Source: Echeneis naucrates
Taxonomy: Eukaryota; Chordata; Actinopteri; Carangiformes; Echeneidae
Direction: 5' to 3'
DNA length: 64,000 bases
NCBI RefSeq assembly: GCF_900963305.1
Contig: NC_042514.1
Span: 11,477,001 to 11,541,000 of the forward strand
The position numbers and the translations under genes were made by a program. Positions 31,030 through 42,018 of the stretch are shown here, piece after piece. Within the stretch, counting starts at the first letter, position 1. Every line of letters starts with the position of its first letter. The notes below the pieces were generated by a model. It was not told the origin of the DNA. It saw only the letters and a list, made by a program, of their open reading frames with translations, and made no database searches.

Positions 31030-32670
31030 TCACTCCATGACCGAGGAGCTCTGGCCAAAGAGGCCATGATACAGTTCATTGCGCGCCTCGTCACTCATCG
31101 AGCTGTGGTCAATAGGAGCCATAAAATTGACCAGTTTACTGTGAATGTGGAATCTGACTTTACGCCCCTTGGTGGCCTTGGTGTCGACCTTTTTCTTGAT
31201 CTTGCTGCGCAATTTCTGGATGGCCAGCCACTGCCTGCCCATCGCCACCTGGTCGTTGGGATCTGATGCACTTGTCCTGCGTTCGATCAGTTCCCTCAGA
31301 AGCTGGTGGTAGAAATCATCATCATCAAATATGTCCTCATCCAGATCTTTGAGATGCATGTTTGCTTTCGGCTGTTGTCCTCCATCGTCGGTCTCTGGGG
31401 AAACCGTCTCAGAGTTGAGAGCAGAAGACTCTTTTTTCCCCAGGACTCTGTATTCTGAGCGGCGGGTCTGGGTGCGCCGCACCAGCCTCTCTTTGTCCAT
31501 CAGCACTTGTTCCACCTGGGTCACTATGTTTCTGTCAAATGCTCCAAAACCTTTGCTGCTCTTACCCATGGACAGTCGGGTTTTGTCGTGCCACTTCTGC
31601 AGAGTGGCGTTCTGAAAATCCTGGAAAGCAGAAAAGCGCTTGGCCATGAAGTCTGGGTACTCTGCCATATCCAGCTTTCGTTTTGGGGCTCTGCCCTCAT
31701 CCACGGACCTGAGATCATCCTCATTCTCGTCACTGTTTATCTCTTCGTCTTCACTCTGAGCCTGTGTCTTCCCCAGAGCGATGGCCCTGGTGTCTGGATT
31801 CTGATACAGCAGCTGATCATGCAGCTCCAGCAGGGACCTTTGAAGAGCCTTTAAAGCTTTGTGGGCGTTCTTCATTGCCCCTGCAAACTCAGTTCCACCC
31901 ATTGTCTTGAACTCTGGGAAAGTCTGTGGCTGTGGAAGCTGGTTGGCAGTCACCAGGGCTTTCTGGATTTTGATCCGTCCCTCGAGCAAGTGGTCCCATA
32001 GTGCCAGCTGGTTCTTTACGGCCTTGCCTTTCTCAACCTCCTGCTCAACTTTCTCTTTTGAAAATGTGCGGACGGTTCCCTCTTCCTCATCCCTGTAGTC
32101 ATCATCACTGCATTCAGTCTCCTCGCCACTATCATCTTCACTCACACCCAGGTCATCCATACCTTCTGTCAATTTGCGGAAGTCCGCCCCCTGAGGAAAG
32201 GTCATGTCGGAAGCCTTCGCCTTGGATGTCAGTTTAACATTGTTGCCCAACTCCTCTTCATCTTCATCATCATCATCATCATCATCACCACCAGGCTCTT
32301 CACTCTCCACTGAATCTTCTTCAACTTCATTCATGCTCTCGTCCTCCTCCTCAACATCTTCATCTTCATCTTCCTCTTCCTCGTCATCATCATCATTCTC
32401 CTCCTCATCAGATCCCTCTATATCCATCTGCAGCTGTTTCCGAGACACCGCTTTCCCCACATATCGCTGATCCGTGTCTGAGAGCAGGGATATGTTGTGC
32501 TTCCGCAGGGCACTGAGACCGAGTCCGTCTTCGTCGTCGTCGTCGTCGTCCTCGTCGAACCTTTCGCTGACTCGGGCTTTGGTCGCCTCATCAGCGTCAT
32601 CCTCCGGATCCGCAAATTTAGGCAGAGGATTCAACAAATCTTCGAGCTCCTGAGAAAAAGAGCCCGCCAT
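31030..32670 (-). CDS. aatf: Apoptosis-antagonizing transcription factor (AATF/Che-1/Traube), single exon
   Basis: AATF is a nucleolar and nuclear protein needed for small-subunit ribosome biogenesis (with NGDN and NOL10), and it acts in p53 and RB-linked survival control. The ORF encodes 546 aa (human 560) with no intron, though human AATF has about twelve exons. N-terminal MAGSFSQELEDLLNPLPK leads into very acidic Asp/Glu/Ser tracts (about 40-145). The conserved blocks GMDDLG, VEKGKAVKNQLALWD.LLEGRIK and LPQP follow. Further on are KRKLDMAEYPDFMAKRF, TLQKWHDKT and KGFGAFDRNI, then the C-terminal TRAUB region (HLKDLDEDIFDDDDFYHQLL to the end, MAPIDHSSM). The frame stays open upstream to 32913, but the ATG at 32670 gives the family N-terminus. 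A CRE lies 66 bases upstream. Confidence 0.95.
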   Translation of the reverse strand: MAGSFSQELEDLLNPLPKFADPEDDADEATKARVSERFDEDDDDDDEDGLGLSALRKHNISLLSDTDQRYVGKAVSRKQLQMDIEGSDEEENDDDDEEEEDEDEDVEEEDESMNEVEEDSVESEEPGGDDDDDDDEDEEELGNNVKLTSKAKASDMTFPQGADFRKLTEGMDDLGVSEDDSGEETECSDDDYRDEEEGTVRTFSKEKVEQEVEKGKAVKNQLALWDHLLEGRIKIQKALVTANQLPQPQTFPEFKTMGGTEFAGAMKNAHKALKALQRSLLELHDQLLYQNPDTRAIALGKTQAQSEDEEINSDENEDDLRSVDEGRAPKRKLDMAEYPDFMAKRFSAFQDFQNATLQKWHDKTRLSMGKSSKGFGAFDRNIVTQVEQVLMDKERLVRRTQTRRSEYRVLGKKESSALNSETVSPETDDGGQQPKANMHLKDLDEDIFDDDDFYHQLLRELIERRTSASDPNDQVAMGRQWLAIQKLRSKIKKKVDTKATKGRKVRFHIHSKLVNFMAPIDHSSMSDEARNELYHGLFGQSSSVME

Positions 32671-32735
32671 GTGTGAAAGTTTCTGACTACACGTGTAGCG
32701 AAGACAGTAAGATCGAGCCTCAGTGTGGAACGTGA

Positions 32736-32743
32736 TGACGTCA
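32736..32743. promoter_or_regulatory. CRE (TGACGTCA) upstream of aatf
   Basis: Perfect CREB/ATF palindrome 66 bases upstream of the aatf ATG, a typical position for such sites. Activity is inferred only. Confidence 0.45.
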
Positions 32744-33278
32744 ATAAAAGGCGACAAAATATGGGCACAATTGCCCTGAGTATGTCTGTCAGACAAATCT
32801 TTGACAATTCTTCCAGAAATCTTAAACCTAGCGTTGATAATTAACTTAAAAGGAAACATGACCAAGTCAGAAACGTTTCGAGTCAACAAGTCAATACATT
32901 CTGAAGTAATCAAAAGCGATTCCAGTTCAGAAGTTTAACTTCTTAATTTCAAATAGAAATCAAAGAAAGCCTGTGGAATAGAAGAGTTTAAAAACAGGGA
33001 AGAATGCATTTAAGGTAGGTCAATGGTAGTGGAAGAGCAAAAGAAACAAAAAACAAAACAAAACAACTATCATTATTTCTTTCTGACTGTAATTTTTATT
33101 CAAGTATATGAATTATCAGGCACGACCAAAATCAAAAGAACGACATGTCAGTATGTAAAACAAAAATTCCCCACCATCATGATGTCAAGACTCAAAAAAG
33201 CATCACATTGACATTTTACAGTAGAGGTTTCCTGGAAGTCAAAGATCAGGACAAAAAAGCAACAGAAACGCTCTCTTG

Positions 33279-33290
33279 TGCGCATGCGTA
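33279..33290. promoter_or_regulatory. NRF1-like site upstream of magoh
   Basis: TGCGCATGCGTA matches the NRF1 core GCGCATGCG, 88 bases before the magoh ATG. Inference from motif and position. Confidence 0.45.
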
Positions 33291-33377
33291 CTCCGGCGGC
33301 GAGACACCGGACTTCTCGCACTCGTTGAGTTTTGTCCCACAGACGTCCCCAGAAAGAAACCTTTCCACAGAGTAACA

Positions 33378-34653
33378 ATGTCAACAAGCGACTTCTATTT
33401 GAGGTATTACGTCGGGCACAAGGGAAAGTTTGGACACGAGTTCCTCGAGTTTGAATTCAGGCCGGACGGTGAGTTTTATTTTGGCGCTACAAGTAACGCG
33501 TTAGCTTCCCCGCCTGTTAGCTAACGTCGCTAGCCGCCGCGCAGTGAGTAGGCCGCAGCTGAACCAACACGACTTGTTAGCGCCAAAATCCCTTATGTGA
33601 TTTCAATACGATGATAAATGTAATACATTCTCCATCAGGACAATTTCACGACAAAAGATTTATTTATATTGGATGCCGTAGTGTTTCATTTAATTTATCA
33701 TGCGAACAGAAGTACCATGTGCCCCCTAGGGATGGAAAGGAACTGATACATTTTGTGTTGGATTAAACAACTCTTTGCTTCGCAGGTAAACTGAGGTATG
33801 CGAACAACAGTAACTACAAGAATGACGTCATGATCAGGAAAGAGGTAAATTGTGCTTAGAAAAACATTGCTAGTCAACAGTAGTTCAAATGTGTGTCATT
33901 TGTACTCCGAGTTTTTTCGGTGACTGATGAAATTCATAGTTTGTCATCATTATGGCACTGATATAGGATTACTGTATCCTGTTTGGCATTTAGCCCATGA
34001 ATGGGTTGATGAAGTGCACTCAAACTACCTGACTATTAAGTTTGATTTAGTTTATCTGTTGTCTTTTCCTGAACGCAGGCATACGTACACAAAAGCGTGA
34101 TGGAGGAGCTGAAGAGGATCATTGATGACAGTGAGATCACCAAGGAAGACGATGCATTGTGGCCGCCTCCTGACAGAGTCGGCAGACAGGTTTGTAACTC
34201 CAGTCTCCACCAGGGAGATTGGTGCTGATTCACAACATTGCAGCATATTTTAGCACACTTGTCTTCACATAATGCTTTCTCTTCCATTGTCATTGAGATT
34301 TCAGTGTCAACACGAGGAGTCTAGTGCATAAACTGCATGTATTGAGAAAAAAAAAAAGACATTTCCCTCCCACTTAATACTTCTTATTCACAGGAACTGG
34401 AAATTGTCATTGGTGATGAACACATTTCATTCACAACTTCAAAAATTGGCTCCTTGATTGATGTCAATCAGTCAAAGTAAGTACCATGATCAACAGTGAC
34501 ACAGAATGTTTGCCTCTGACAGGACATTGTTGTAAAAAACTGCATTGTTTCAGGGATCCCGAAGGTCTCCGCGTGTTCTACTACCTGGTGCAAGATCTGA
34601 AATGTCTCGTCTTCAGTCTCATCGGTTTACACTTCAAGATCAAGCCCATCTAA
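33378..34653 (+). CDS. magoh: Mago nashi homologue (MAGOH), exon junction complex core, 5 exons
   Basis: MAGOH pairs with RBM8A/Y14 and locks EIF4A3 on spliced mRNA, marking exon junctions for export, localisation and nonsense-mediated decay. Exons 33378-33468, 33786-33844, 34079-34189, 34394-34476 and 34554-34653 join to 444 nt, 147 aa. After the first few residues ([20 protein letters not shown]) the protein is essentially the vertebrate sequence. Highlights are [56 protein letters not shown] and the end LHFKIKPI. It is one residue longer than human (MSTS against MES). All introns are short and GT-AG. It is divergent from aatf and tail-to-tail with cpt2. Confidence 0.99.
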
Positions 34654-34748
34654 AAGATTTTGCTCATTTTAATTGATTTAGCTATTGTTTCTGTTGTTGA
34701 ACTATTGCATTTGTACATTTGCTTTTGGTGGAACCATTTTTTATTTTA

Positions 34749-34754
34749 AATAAA
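34749..34754 (+). terminator. magoh polyadenylation signal
   Basis: AATAAA 96 bases after the stop, followed by a GT-rich stretch (TTTGTTTTGCCTTG). Confidence 0.8.
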
Positions 34755-35426
34755 GGTTGAGAAAACTTTGTTTTGCCTTGTTTTTTCTGAGTGAAAAGTG
34801 TCAATTATTTTCAGTGACAACTGTAAATTCTCCATTAATGTACTCCAGTCAAATTGGAATACAATTTCTAGAAGCTATATTAAATGAAAATAGATTTTTA
34901 CAACACAAACATTAATCATGATAAATTTTATTTCAAAATACATTCAATTACATTGAGACTAAAAGACAAAAAATGAGGGCAATTTAAATAAAATGCATAC
35001 AGTAAATGAGTGAGATTTTAAATAATTTTGACAAGGCACAGTATAATATGTAGTGCAAAGAAGTGCAACATCTGGAAACATGAAATGGTGACCAGCTCCC
35101 TTAATCTTAAACTCAAAAGATGATTTCACATGATGCTACAGGCTGCTTTTATAGCAGAATTTCTAGCTCTTAGATTTTAATCTTCAGAAAAAGAAGTCTT
35201 GGAAAGCCAGTAGATTAAAAGAAAAAATCTTTTACTGATTTCATGTTAGGTTTAAGGCATTAATAAACACGTTTTGTTGGGTGAAAATTACTGCTTTTGA
35301 TATCAGCACAAGTGTAGCAATTAGTGCTATATCAAAGCAATGTGATTCTCCTTTTATTCTCCTACATTTTATTAAATGTATTTGTTGCTCACCTTCGCTG
35401 TACTGTAAAACTCCCATTTATTCCCC
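34755..35426. other. magoh/cpt2 tail-to-tail spacer and cpt2 3' UTR
   Basis: AT-rich with no gene. AATAAA-type signals on the minus strand lie at 35367-35372, 35353-35358 and 34927-34932, so the cpt2 transcript probably ends within this spacer. Confidence 0.55.
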
Positions 35427-38400
35427 TTAAATAAGTGGCTTTCCCTCCAGGATGGTGAAAATGTCCTCTAAAGACTTGTGAACACACTGCAGGAACTCAT
35501 GGACATTGCGAGCCGGGTAGCTGGACACGTTACAGCCAATCCAGTCGTCATGGACACCGTAACCAACACCAAACCCATCTGGCACCACCGGGGCAAAGCC
35601 ACCAAGGTTCACAGCTGGACTGCTGAGCGTGCTCGTGGAGAGGATGTTGTGGTTGATGGCGGCATAAGCAGGGTCAGTGAACAGGCTGGGCAGAGCCTGA
35701 CCCTTTGAGTTGGCAAGATATCGCAGGGCAAAGAGATGTCGGTCAAAACCTTGACCTGTTAGGAGTAAGAGAAGTGGTTATGGTGGCAGCTCAAATTCCT
35801 GACTTACTTAACCAGGACTGTCTTTGCTACAAATAAATTACCAAAGAATATTGTCCATCTTATGACATTACCTTCAGCAATGAAAGATATTAGAGATCAA
35901 TCTCAGTAATTGGAAAACCCGTTTGTCTTGTTTTCATAAACAGACCACACGTCTCAGACAATGGGACAGCATTGATGAGTCATGTTAGTATAAGTTGTGT
36001 GAAAATGTGTTTGGAAATCTTGTATACAGACCCATAGCTGCTTCCTTGGTGAGCTGCCCATGATATTTGGAGCATTCACTGAGCATGGCTTGAAGCTGTT
36101 CAACGCTGTGCTGTCCTCGCTGGTGAACGAAAGCTTGTGAACATTGTTTGGTGTGTACTGTAGCTGGGCGGATAGTCTCTGTGCGGCCATGCTTGAATGC
36201 TGCAGTGCTACATGATTCATATGTTGCTACCGTCTTTCCATATTGCCTCAGGAAGCCCATCTGAAAAGCCAGTTGGATTATGGCATCTGGACTCAACCTG
36301 CTCTTCTTTAAGTGTTCCTTCCCACCTTTCTTGAACTCCATGGCATCAATGGTGAGTTTTGAAACAGCTGAATCAAAGTTCTCCTTTGCTTTTTTGATGC
36401 CATTCTCCAGTCCGCTGTCTAACTTGAACTGTAGGCGGCGCACAGCAGAGGCGGAATCCACAGCCGCAGGAGTGGACTCTGGGTGGACTAATGGTTGTTC
36501 TGTTGTGTCTTTGAAGATCTCATTCTGAAAGCGGAGCACAGCCACGCCATCACCCCAGGAATGCTCAAAATTGATAGCTGCTTGTCCGTCTTTGGTGATA
36601 ATGATGCTGAAGGACTTGTCATACCACCGGTTGCAGCCATCGCCATGCAGCATATTGTGAGAAGTATGAATATGGTCTCGCATGCTCTCATCATCCAGGC
36701 AGAGACAGAAAATAGCGCTATCAACAATCTGTACATTTTCTGCATTTCCAGCAGCTATCAGCTTGTCCCTCATCCCGGCCCACACATCCCTGTTCTCGCC
36801 GGTCAGCGCCCCAAGTGGAAAGGCAGCTGCTGGTGTAGCGTCAGACAAAATGTACTTCAAATGGGACTGGATCTCTGCCGGGGTCACTAAATTCCCATCC
36901 CTGTCCACAATGTCAAACACATACATGTTGCCTTTTCTCATGACCAGGAGGTGTCGTCCTTTTTCACTGGTGAACAGCTCATCTCGACCACGCTTGGGAA
37001 TCCGAGTTGAATTGAAGAGGCGAAAGTACTGAGACATGTCCAGGGGGTAAGCATTCACCATATAGGCTCCATACCATGACAGAGAAGATGGAACCCAACG
37101 GATGAACTTTTTGAAGCCGTCTGTGTTGCTCTTTGCTGGGTTCAGATGGAAAACCTCTGGCTCCAGTAATCCAGCTTGCAGAGTTTTCATGAAGCGCACT
37201 GCTGAACTCACCATATTAGTTGCCCGTATGAGTTGATCGTTGTACTTGGTCTTAGGGTCAGGATTGAAGGACATGAAGGGGTTAAAGTTCAGCACCACAG
37301 GGTCACGTGCAGATAGGTACATATCAAACCATGGTCCTGAAATGAAAGACATTCAACCAGATGCATTAGTAAAATAATGTATTTGAGATGCTCAATTTCA
37401 GTTCACAATAAACAGAATGAAATGTCACCTGAGATGTAGCTCGTGTGCTTATTATTTTTGTCCTGGGATACGAGTTCCTCATTTAGTTGTTTCCCTACAC
37501 CACTCTGGAAGTCCTGTGTAAGTTTCTCAGTTGCTCTACAAGCAAAAAGACATTTTTTTTGCAAGATTTCAGCTGGTATTATTGTGTATCAATGAAATGT
37601 TTGCTTGCTTGCTGAAACATACCTGAACTGGTCATCATCCAACAGAGGTCTTTGTGCAGCTAAATACTTCCTGATCGTATCCTCAAGTTTTGGTATAGGC
37701 AGCCTAAACAATTCACAATTGTCAGTGACAATTTAGTCTTTCAACAGTCCAGTAAATGTTACAGAAATGTGATGTAACTGAATATTCTATCCAATTAATG
37801 GTTTTATTCAGCCAAAGCAAAAAAAAAAAAAAAAAAAGACTGAAGACAATTTGAAAAGCAAAAATGTAAGACCAAGTAAACTATGGTGAAATTGTCCTAA
37901 ATAACAAAGCGCAACAAATATTAGCACACATTTTAAAAGCGCAATTTCTTTCTTGTGTTTCTTTATTTTATAGTTTGTAAATCCATCCTCACTGGTTGAG
38001 CAGTTTATCTGACACATCACATACATCTTGTGACAAATCCAAAGCACTTAAATGTGCAGGTTGGCGTTCATGACAAATTCTACACTGTCATTTATTTTAA
38101 GGACAGTGACTGCATCTAGTTTTTCTCTTCCTGAACTAACCACTGATACAAATGTGCTTCCAACTCGTATTGAGTAGCCTATTGAATGCTCCTCTGCCCT
38201 CTCCCATCATGATGAAATTTCACAATCCACTTTCTTACTGGTCAAGTTAATTCCTGATGATGTATGTAAACTCGGGCCAAATTTTAAGAAGCTGAAGGGT
38301 CTGCTTTTTATTATAGTTACTTTTTGATTATAACTCGCTGACTATATTTTCAGTGCAAACTAATCCGTTGGTTTTTAATTACACGGTATATTAGACTACA

Positions 38401-38881
38401 ACACACTGTGATGTTATACATTTAGAATGAAACAATTATTCCACGATGACACAGTACTGAATAAATCGACATTTCAGTGATCTTGATCAGGAAGTGTTGT
38501 GTACTCTAGGTGTCAGTTGTGTTACCGCCCCCTCGTGGAACTCGACCTTAAAATCAACTGTGTACTTTCACCTACATTCATCTGAAAGCTGAATGGGTCA
38601 CCTAATTTCGCACTTCAGATTCACGTTGGAGCAACACTGTTGTTAAAAAAAAAAAAACACACACACACACACACACAAAGCGCTTTAACTCCTCACCTGG
38701 GTAAACTCTTCTGATAGTGCATCGATGGCACCAGACTTTGGTGCAAATATTCGGTTGTGGGCTCCTTTTTGCTGCCATAGTTTCTCTTATGGACACCGAG
38801 AACAACACTTCTCATATGAATCAAGCTTCCAGGTTTCCTCAGAGAGGCAGCACAATGCACTGAAAGCAGCAGACTGGACAT
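35427..38881 (-). CDS. cpt2: Carnitine O-palmitoyltransferase 2, mitochondrial (CPT2), 5 exons
   Basis: CPT2 sits on the matrix face of the inner mitochondrial membrane and converts long-chain acyl-carnitine back to acyl-CoA for beta-oxidation. Exons are 38697-38881, 37623-37703, 37429-37535, 36032-37336 and 35427-35755. They give 2007 nt, 668 aa (human 658), with the family's very large fourth exon of 1305 bases. The N-terminus ([18 protein letters not shown], Arg/Ser-rich) is a likely mitochondrial presequence. [22 protein letters not shown] begins the mature core. The catalytic His383 lies in [14 protein letters not shown], and [21 protein letters not shown] near the C-terminus is the carnitine/CoA-site region. 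The frame is open for nine codons before this ATG, but no other ATG is present there. It is divergent from scp2 by about 2.7 kb. Confidence 0.98.
38657..38678. repeat. (CA)n microsatellite
   Basis: Short CA run after a 13-A tract, in cpt2 intron 1. Confidence 0.85.
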
Positions 38882-39577
38882 GGCGTTGGCTGGATTAAAA
38901 GCAGACACCTGACACAGCTAAAGGTAACAGATGTGCGGTAAAAAATAAAAATAAAATAAAGAGGCGCCCGAGTCCCGGCTGTCAATGGAGGCAAATGCTG
39001 CAGCTAGCTAACTAGCATTAGCCGACAAATTCTCCTGTTTTCTTCGGCGTTTGTAGTCGCCGACAGATTTCCTTCACTTTGTTTTTGTTTTGTTTTTTTT
39101 TTTTTTTTCACAAAGAACCGTTTCACAACATGTGGCATGAAGCAAGTCACGGAATATTTACTCCTGACCAGTTTCAATTGAAAAAGCACAGAAATAAAGA
39201 CTTAGCGTTTGAATTACAACGACAACAGGAAGTGTAAACCAGCGCCACTGGTCACGTGTGGTGATGAGAGGTTCGGATCTTTCTACAGACACAGGTCTTT
39301 TAATCTCGTTCAGTAAAATGAACGAATCCTTTTTTCAAGCCATTCGTTCATTTCGTTCATTGGAACCAGTGTGCGGCTGTAGCTGTCATTTGAGTAATGA
39401 CTGAAAACGCACGGCTTTCAGAACTGAAGAGCAACATTGCTTGCTTGAATTGGTATATAATACACAAGTTTGCTTTTGTTAAACTTTTGAGCCCCCTTTG
39501 GGGCCACAGCCTACTAAAGTTGAAATTACTGAAGCAGGAGAGCGCTCCGCCTATCATAAAAAAATTCCCATTGTATG

Positions 39578-39640
39578 ATGGCTAAGACCAGACCCCCCCA
39601 CAGACCTCCATGGACTGGACCCCGAGACCCCTGGAGTTTG
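39578..39640. repeat. GACC minisatellite fragment
   Basis: CTAAGACCAGACCCCCC and CATGGACTGGACCCCGAGACC belong to the same word family as the arrays at 25.4 and 40.1 kb, and lead directly into the dispersed repeat that follows. Confidence 0.55.
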
Positions 39641-39642
39641 AG

Positions 39643-39905
39643 AAGTGGAGCTGTGTGAATATTAACCAGGTGTTTTAGCACGATGCGCCACAAGTATCAA
39701 CATACATTTCAATATGGTTCCCCATTGCTGAGCCTATTTTGTGTTTGTAAACCTTTCATCAGTCTAATCTCTACAAAAACGAGCTGTTTGTCATGTTGGG
39801 AAGTAAAGCACATTGCAGCGTAAAAGCAAGGCAGCATGTCTCTGTATGTGTTATTGTGTGAATGATGCATGTAAGTGAATTATCCTCAGGATAAATAAAG
39901 TACAT
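39643..39905 (+). repeat. Dispersed repeat with LINE/SINE-type tail, copy 2
   Basis: Inverted relative to the copy at 24689-24942 and ending in AGGATAAATAAAGTACATG, then ATGTAAGTAAATG. No open frame. Sequence divergence between the two copies is visible but modest over most of the length. Confidence 0.65.
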
Positions 39906-39980
39906 GTATGTAAGTAAATGAAAAATACAAATGGAGGTTGCTGAGCTACCATTTTTCTGCTGTGTGCCTTGAGCAAAAAA

Positions 39981-40078
39981 GTGGTTAGCGTTGTTGCCCC
40001 ACAATGAGAAGGTTGCAGGTTCGGTTCCAGGCCCTTAACATCTAGGTTAATTGGTGACTCTAAATTGTCTACAGCACG
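39981..40078 (+). repeat. tRNA-derived SINE-like fragment
   Basis: GTGGTTAGCGTTGTTGCC (A-box-like) and GGTTGCAGGTTCGGTTCC (B-box-like), followed by GGTTAATTGGTGACTCTAAATTG, are landmarks of an abundant fish repeat. The usual middle part is missing. It abuts a GACC minisatellite, as does the minus-strand copy near 14.1 kb. Confidence 0.55.
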
Positions 40079-40114
40079 AAAAAGTAGTTATGATATAATA
40101 AGAATCTGTGTGTC

Positions 40115-40282
40115 CTCCAGAGACCGAACCCCTCCACAGAGACAAGACCGGACCCCCCAACCCCCCAGAGGCTAGAGACTAGACCAGACGCTTCAAGAGA
40201 CCCAAACCCCCTGAACCCCCCCAGAGAAAAAGTGGACCCCTCCACAGAGACCGGACTAGACCAGACCCCTCCAACTGCTCAC
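40115..40282. repeat. GACC minisatellite
   Basis: Imperfect units of CCTCCAGAGACCGAACCC, AGACTAGACCAGAC and CCCCTCCACAGAGACCGG over about 165 bases. Reverse complement of the 13.8 kb family. Confidence 0.75.
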
Positions 40283-41412
40283 CCCCTGGCTGTTTTGTGT
40301 TTTCTAACTTGAAGTCTATAACTTCCAAATGACATCAACAGTTAATTCATACAAAAGCACAGGCCAACGGGCCCCAGAGATCATAAAACCAATAAATGAT
40401 TGGACAGTAGTGAAAATGTGGACCTAGAAAGAATCTCCCGGCCCCAAAAGATAATGTGTGAACTTTCCCCCAGGGCACTCCAAACAACTTCCACTACCTG
40501 CTGTTGCAACAGCCAGGGGCATGCTAAAACAAATGACATCAACGGCCTTGATAAGGAACCTACAGGGGCTAAGGTTTCTGTGTCTTTTCACTGGTCATTC
40601 AGAGCTGAAGTAGCCTCTTTTTCGTGAGGGGTAAAATGTCTTTTGATCAACTTTTCTGGAATCGCTTCACTTACACGACTGTCGCCCACCACAGAAATCC
40701 ATCAAATGTTCCATTTCCCTCTTTATTGTCATGGATCAAATGGTTAGTATGTGGTCTACTGGCCAGCAGAGGGCAGTGTTCTGCTGAGTAAAACCTGTGT
40801 GGTCTGAATGAACTGCTCCACTCCTCCTCTTCCTCAAATCCAGTCCAAAAAAACAGACCACATACATTTGTGTTGCAAAATATCAACGAAGGGCTTCCTA
40901 TGACTCATATGTTGACAAAGCAGCCCATCATTTGTTGGCCAGTGTGAGCTGTGTGCTTGGACTCAAACCCTCCTTCTGCTTGCAGTTCTCCACTATCTGC
41001 AGCATCCCTCTCCCCACCCAACTGTTGTACAAAAGCACTGAGGTGACATTTCACTGCTTCCATTAGACTCATGAGCTTTTGTTTGCCTCGACACATGCAA
41101 TCTACATTGCATGCATTGTTATGTCCCGACCTTCCCTTTTTGCATAGCCTACAGTTCTTGACAACAACAATCTTCATTTTTAAATAGTCCCTGTGATTTC
41201 ATGACAGCAATTATTCCCACCAATACACCCATCACCCATCAAAGATATCCAAAGTGGTTAAAACCACGGAGTGCAGTATTAGTATACGGTTTTTAAACGA
41301 AATCAGCGTGGTGTTGTTGTTTACTCGATTGTAGCAAACTTTGAATGTGTGTAATACAACAGAACCTATAAAACAGAAATCAGAGGGAAAGGTTATCTGA
41401 CATCGACACATC

Positions 41413-41535
41413 ATGTCTGAGGATCCAGGCGAGAGGAGAAAAAAAAAACAAGGAAGTGGAATCAGCAAAGAGCAGGAAAAGTACGAGCTACCCGAGCTAA
41501 CCTGCGTTAGCGTGATTTCATCTCTTTTGTTTTAA
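41413..41535 (+). other. Possible upstream ORF of scp2
   Basis: An ATG opens 40 codons (MSEDPGERRKKK onward) that stop 40 bases before the scp2 start. If the transcript starts upstream of 41413 this uORF could dampen translation. It overlaps a TAGC cluster at 41486-41512. The transcription start is not known, so it may simply be promoter DNA. Confidence 0.3.
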
Positions 41536-41575
41536 ATCTTTTATTGACATCTGTTCACTCGAGGCCACAACAAAA

Positions 41576-41975
41576 ATGCCCGAAAGACAGATAGCAAGGT
41601 AAGGATACTGTGCACGGTGCAAATGGGACATGTTGAGTTGAATGTTTGTGGATATTTCATTGGGGTCACGGTCATTGTTCGGGTTAACACAACGATACGA
41701 GTCACTTGGGAAATAAATGCCAAATAAAAGGCTCCCTGAAGACCCCCTACAGTACAACGAGGCTTTACAGCAAACCCACAGCTCGTTGTGTAGCTGGTTC
41801 AACACTTCCCTGAAAATTAACGTGGCGAGATTATTAATTGTATTCACCAACAGTTGAAATATTTCCACTAAATGCAACCTGGCACTAAATGCAACCTGGC
41901 AGCAGAGACGTGTTTTACCACTTTGTGCTATCCATTGGTGACGTGTTCAAACAGTGTGTGTGTGTGTGTTGAGAT

Positions 41976-42018
<43 letters not shown>

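Larger units (their letters stand above)
32671..33377. promoter_or_regulatory. aatf/magoh divergent promoter region
   Basis: About 707 bases separate the two ATGs. The aatf side has a perfect CRE at 32736-32743; the magoh side has an NRF1-like TGCGCATGCGTA at 33279-33290 and CpG-rich flanks. The centre is AT-rich with A-runs, which suggests two core promoters in one interval. Confidence 0.5.
38882..41412. other. cpt2-scp2 intergenic region, rich in repeats
   Basis: It holds the cpt2 promoter with a TAGC cluster (39001-39023), a GTTC-rich patch with repeated GAACGAAT/CATTCGTTCATT words (39270-39365), and two GACC minisatellite blocks. Between the minisatellites are copy 2 of a 260-base dispersed repeat and a SINE-like fragment. 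No gene is recognised. A CCAGCAGAGGGCAGTGTTCTG word near 40763 resembles a CTCF core (CCNNNAGGGGGCA-like), but this is weak. Confidence 0.55.

Noticed and set aside
32204-32470. Serine-rich open frame on the + strand
   Set aside because: It is the antisense of the Asp/Glu codon tracts of aatf.
32671-32913. In-frame N-terminal extension of aatf by 80 residues
   Set aside because: The extension has no resemblance to the family and the ATG at 32670 gives the expected MAG..LLNP start; the extra frame overlaps the promoter.
40755-40790. CTCF-like word near 40763
   Set aside because: Only a partial match to the core; the AGAGGGCAGTG word is also a common tail of fish repeats.
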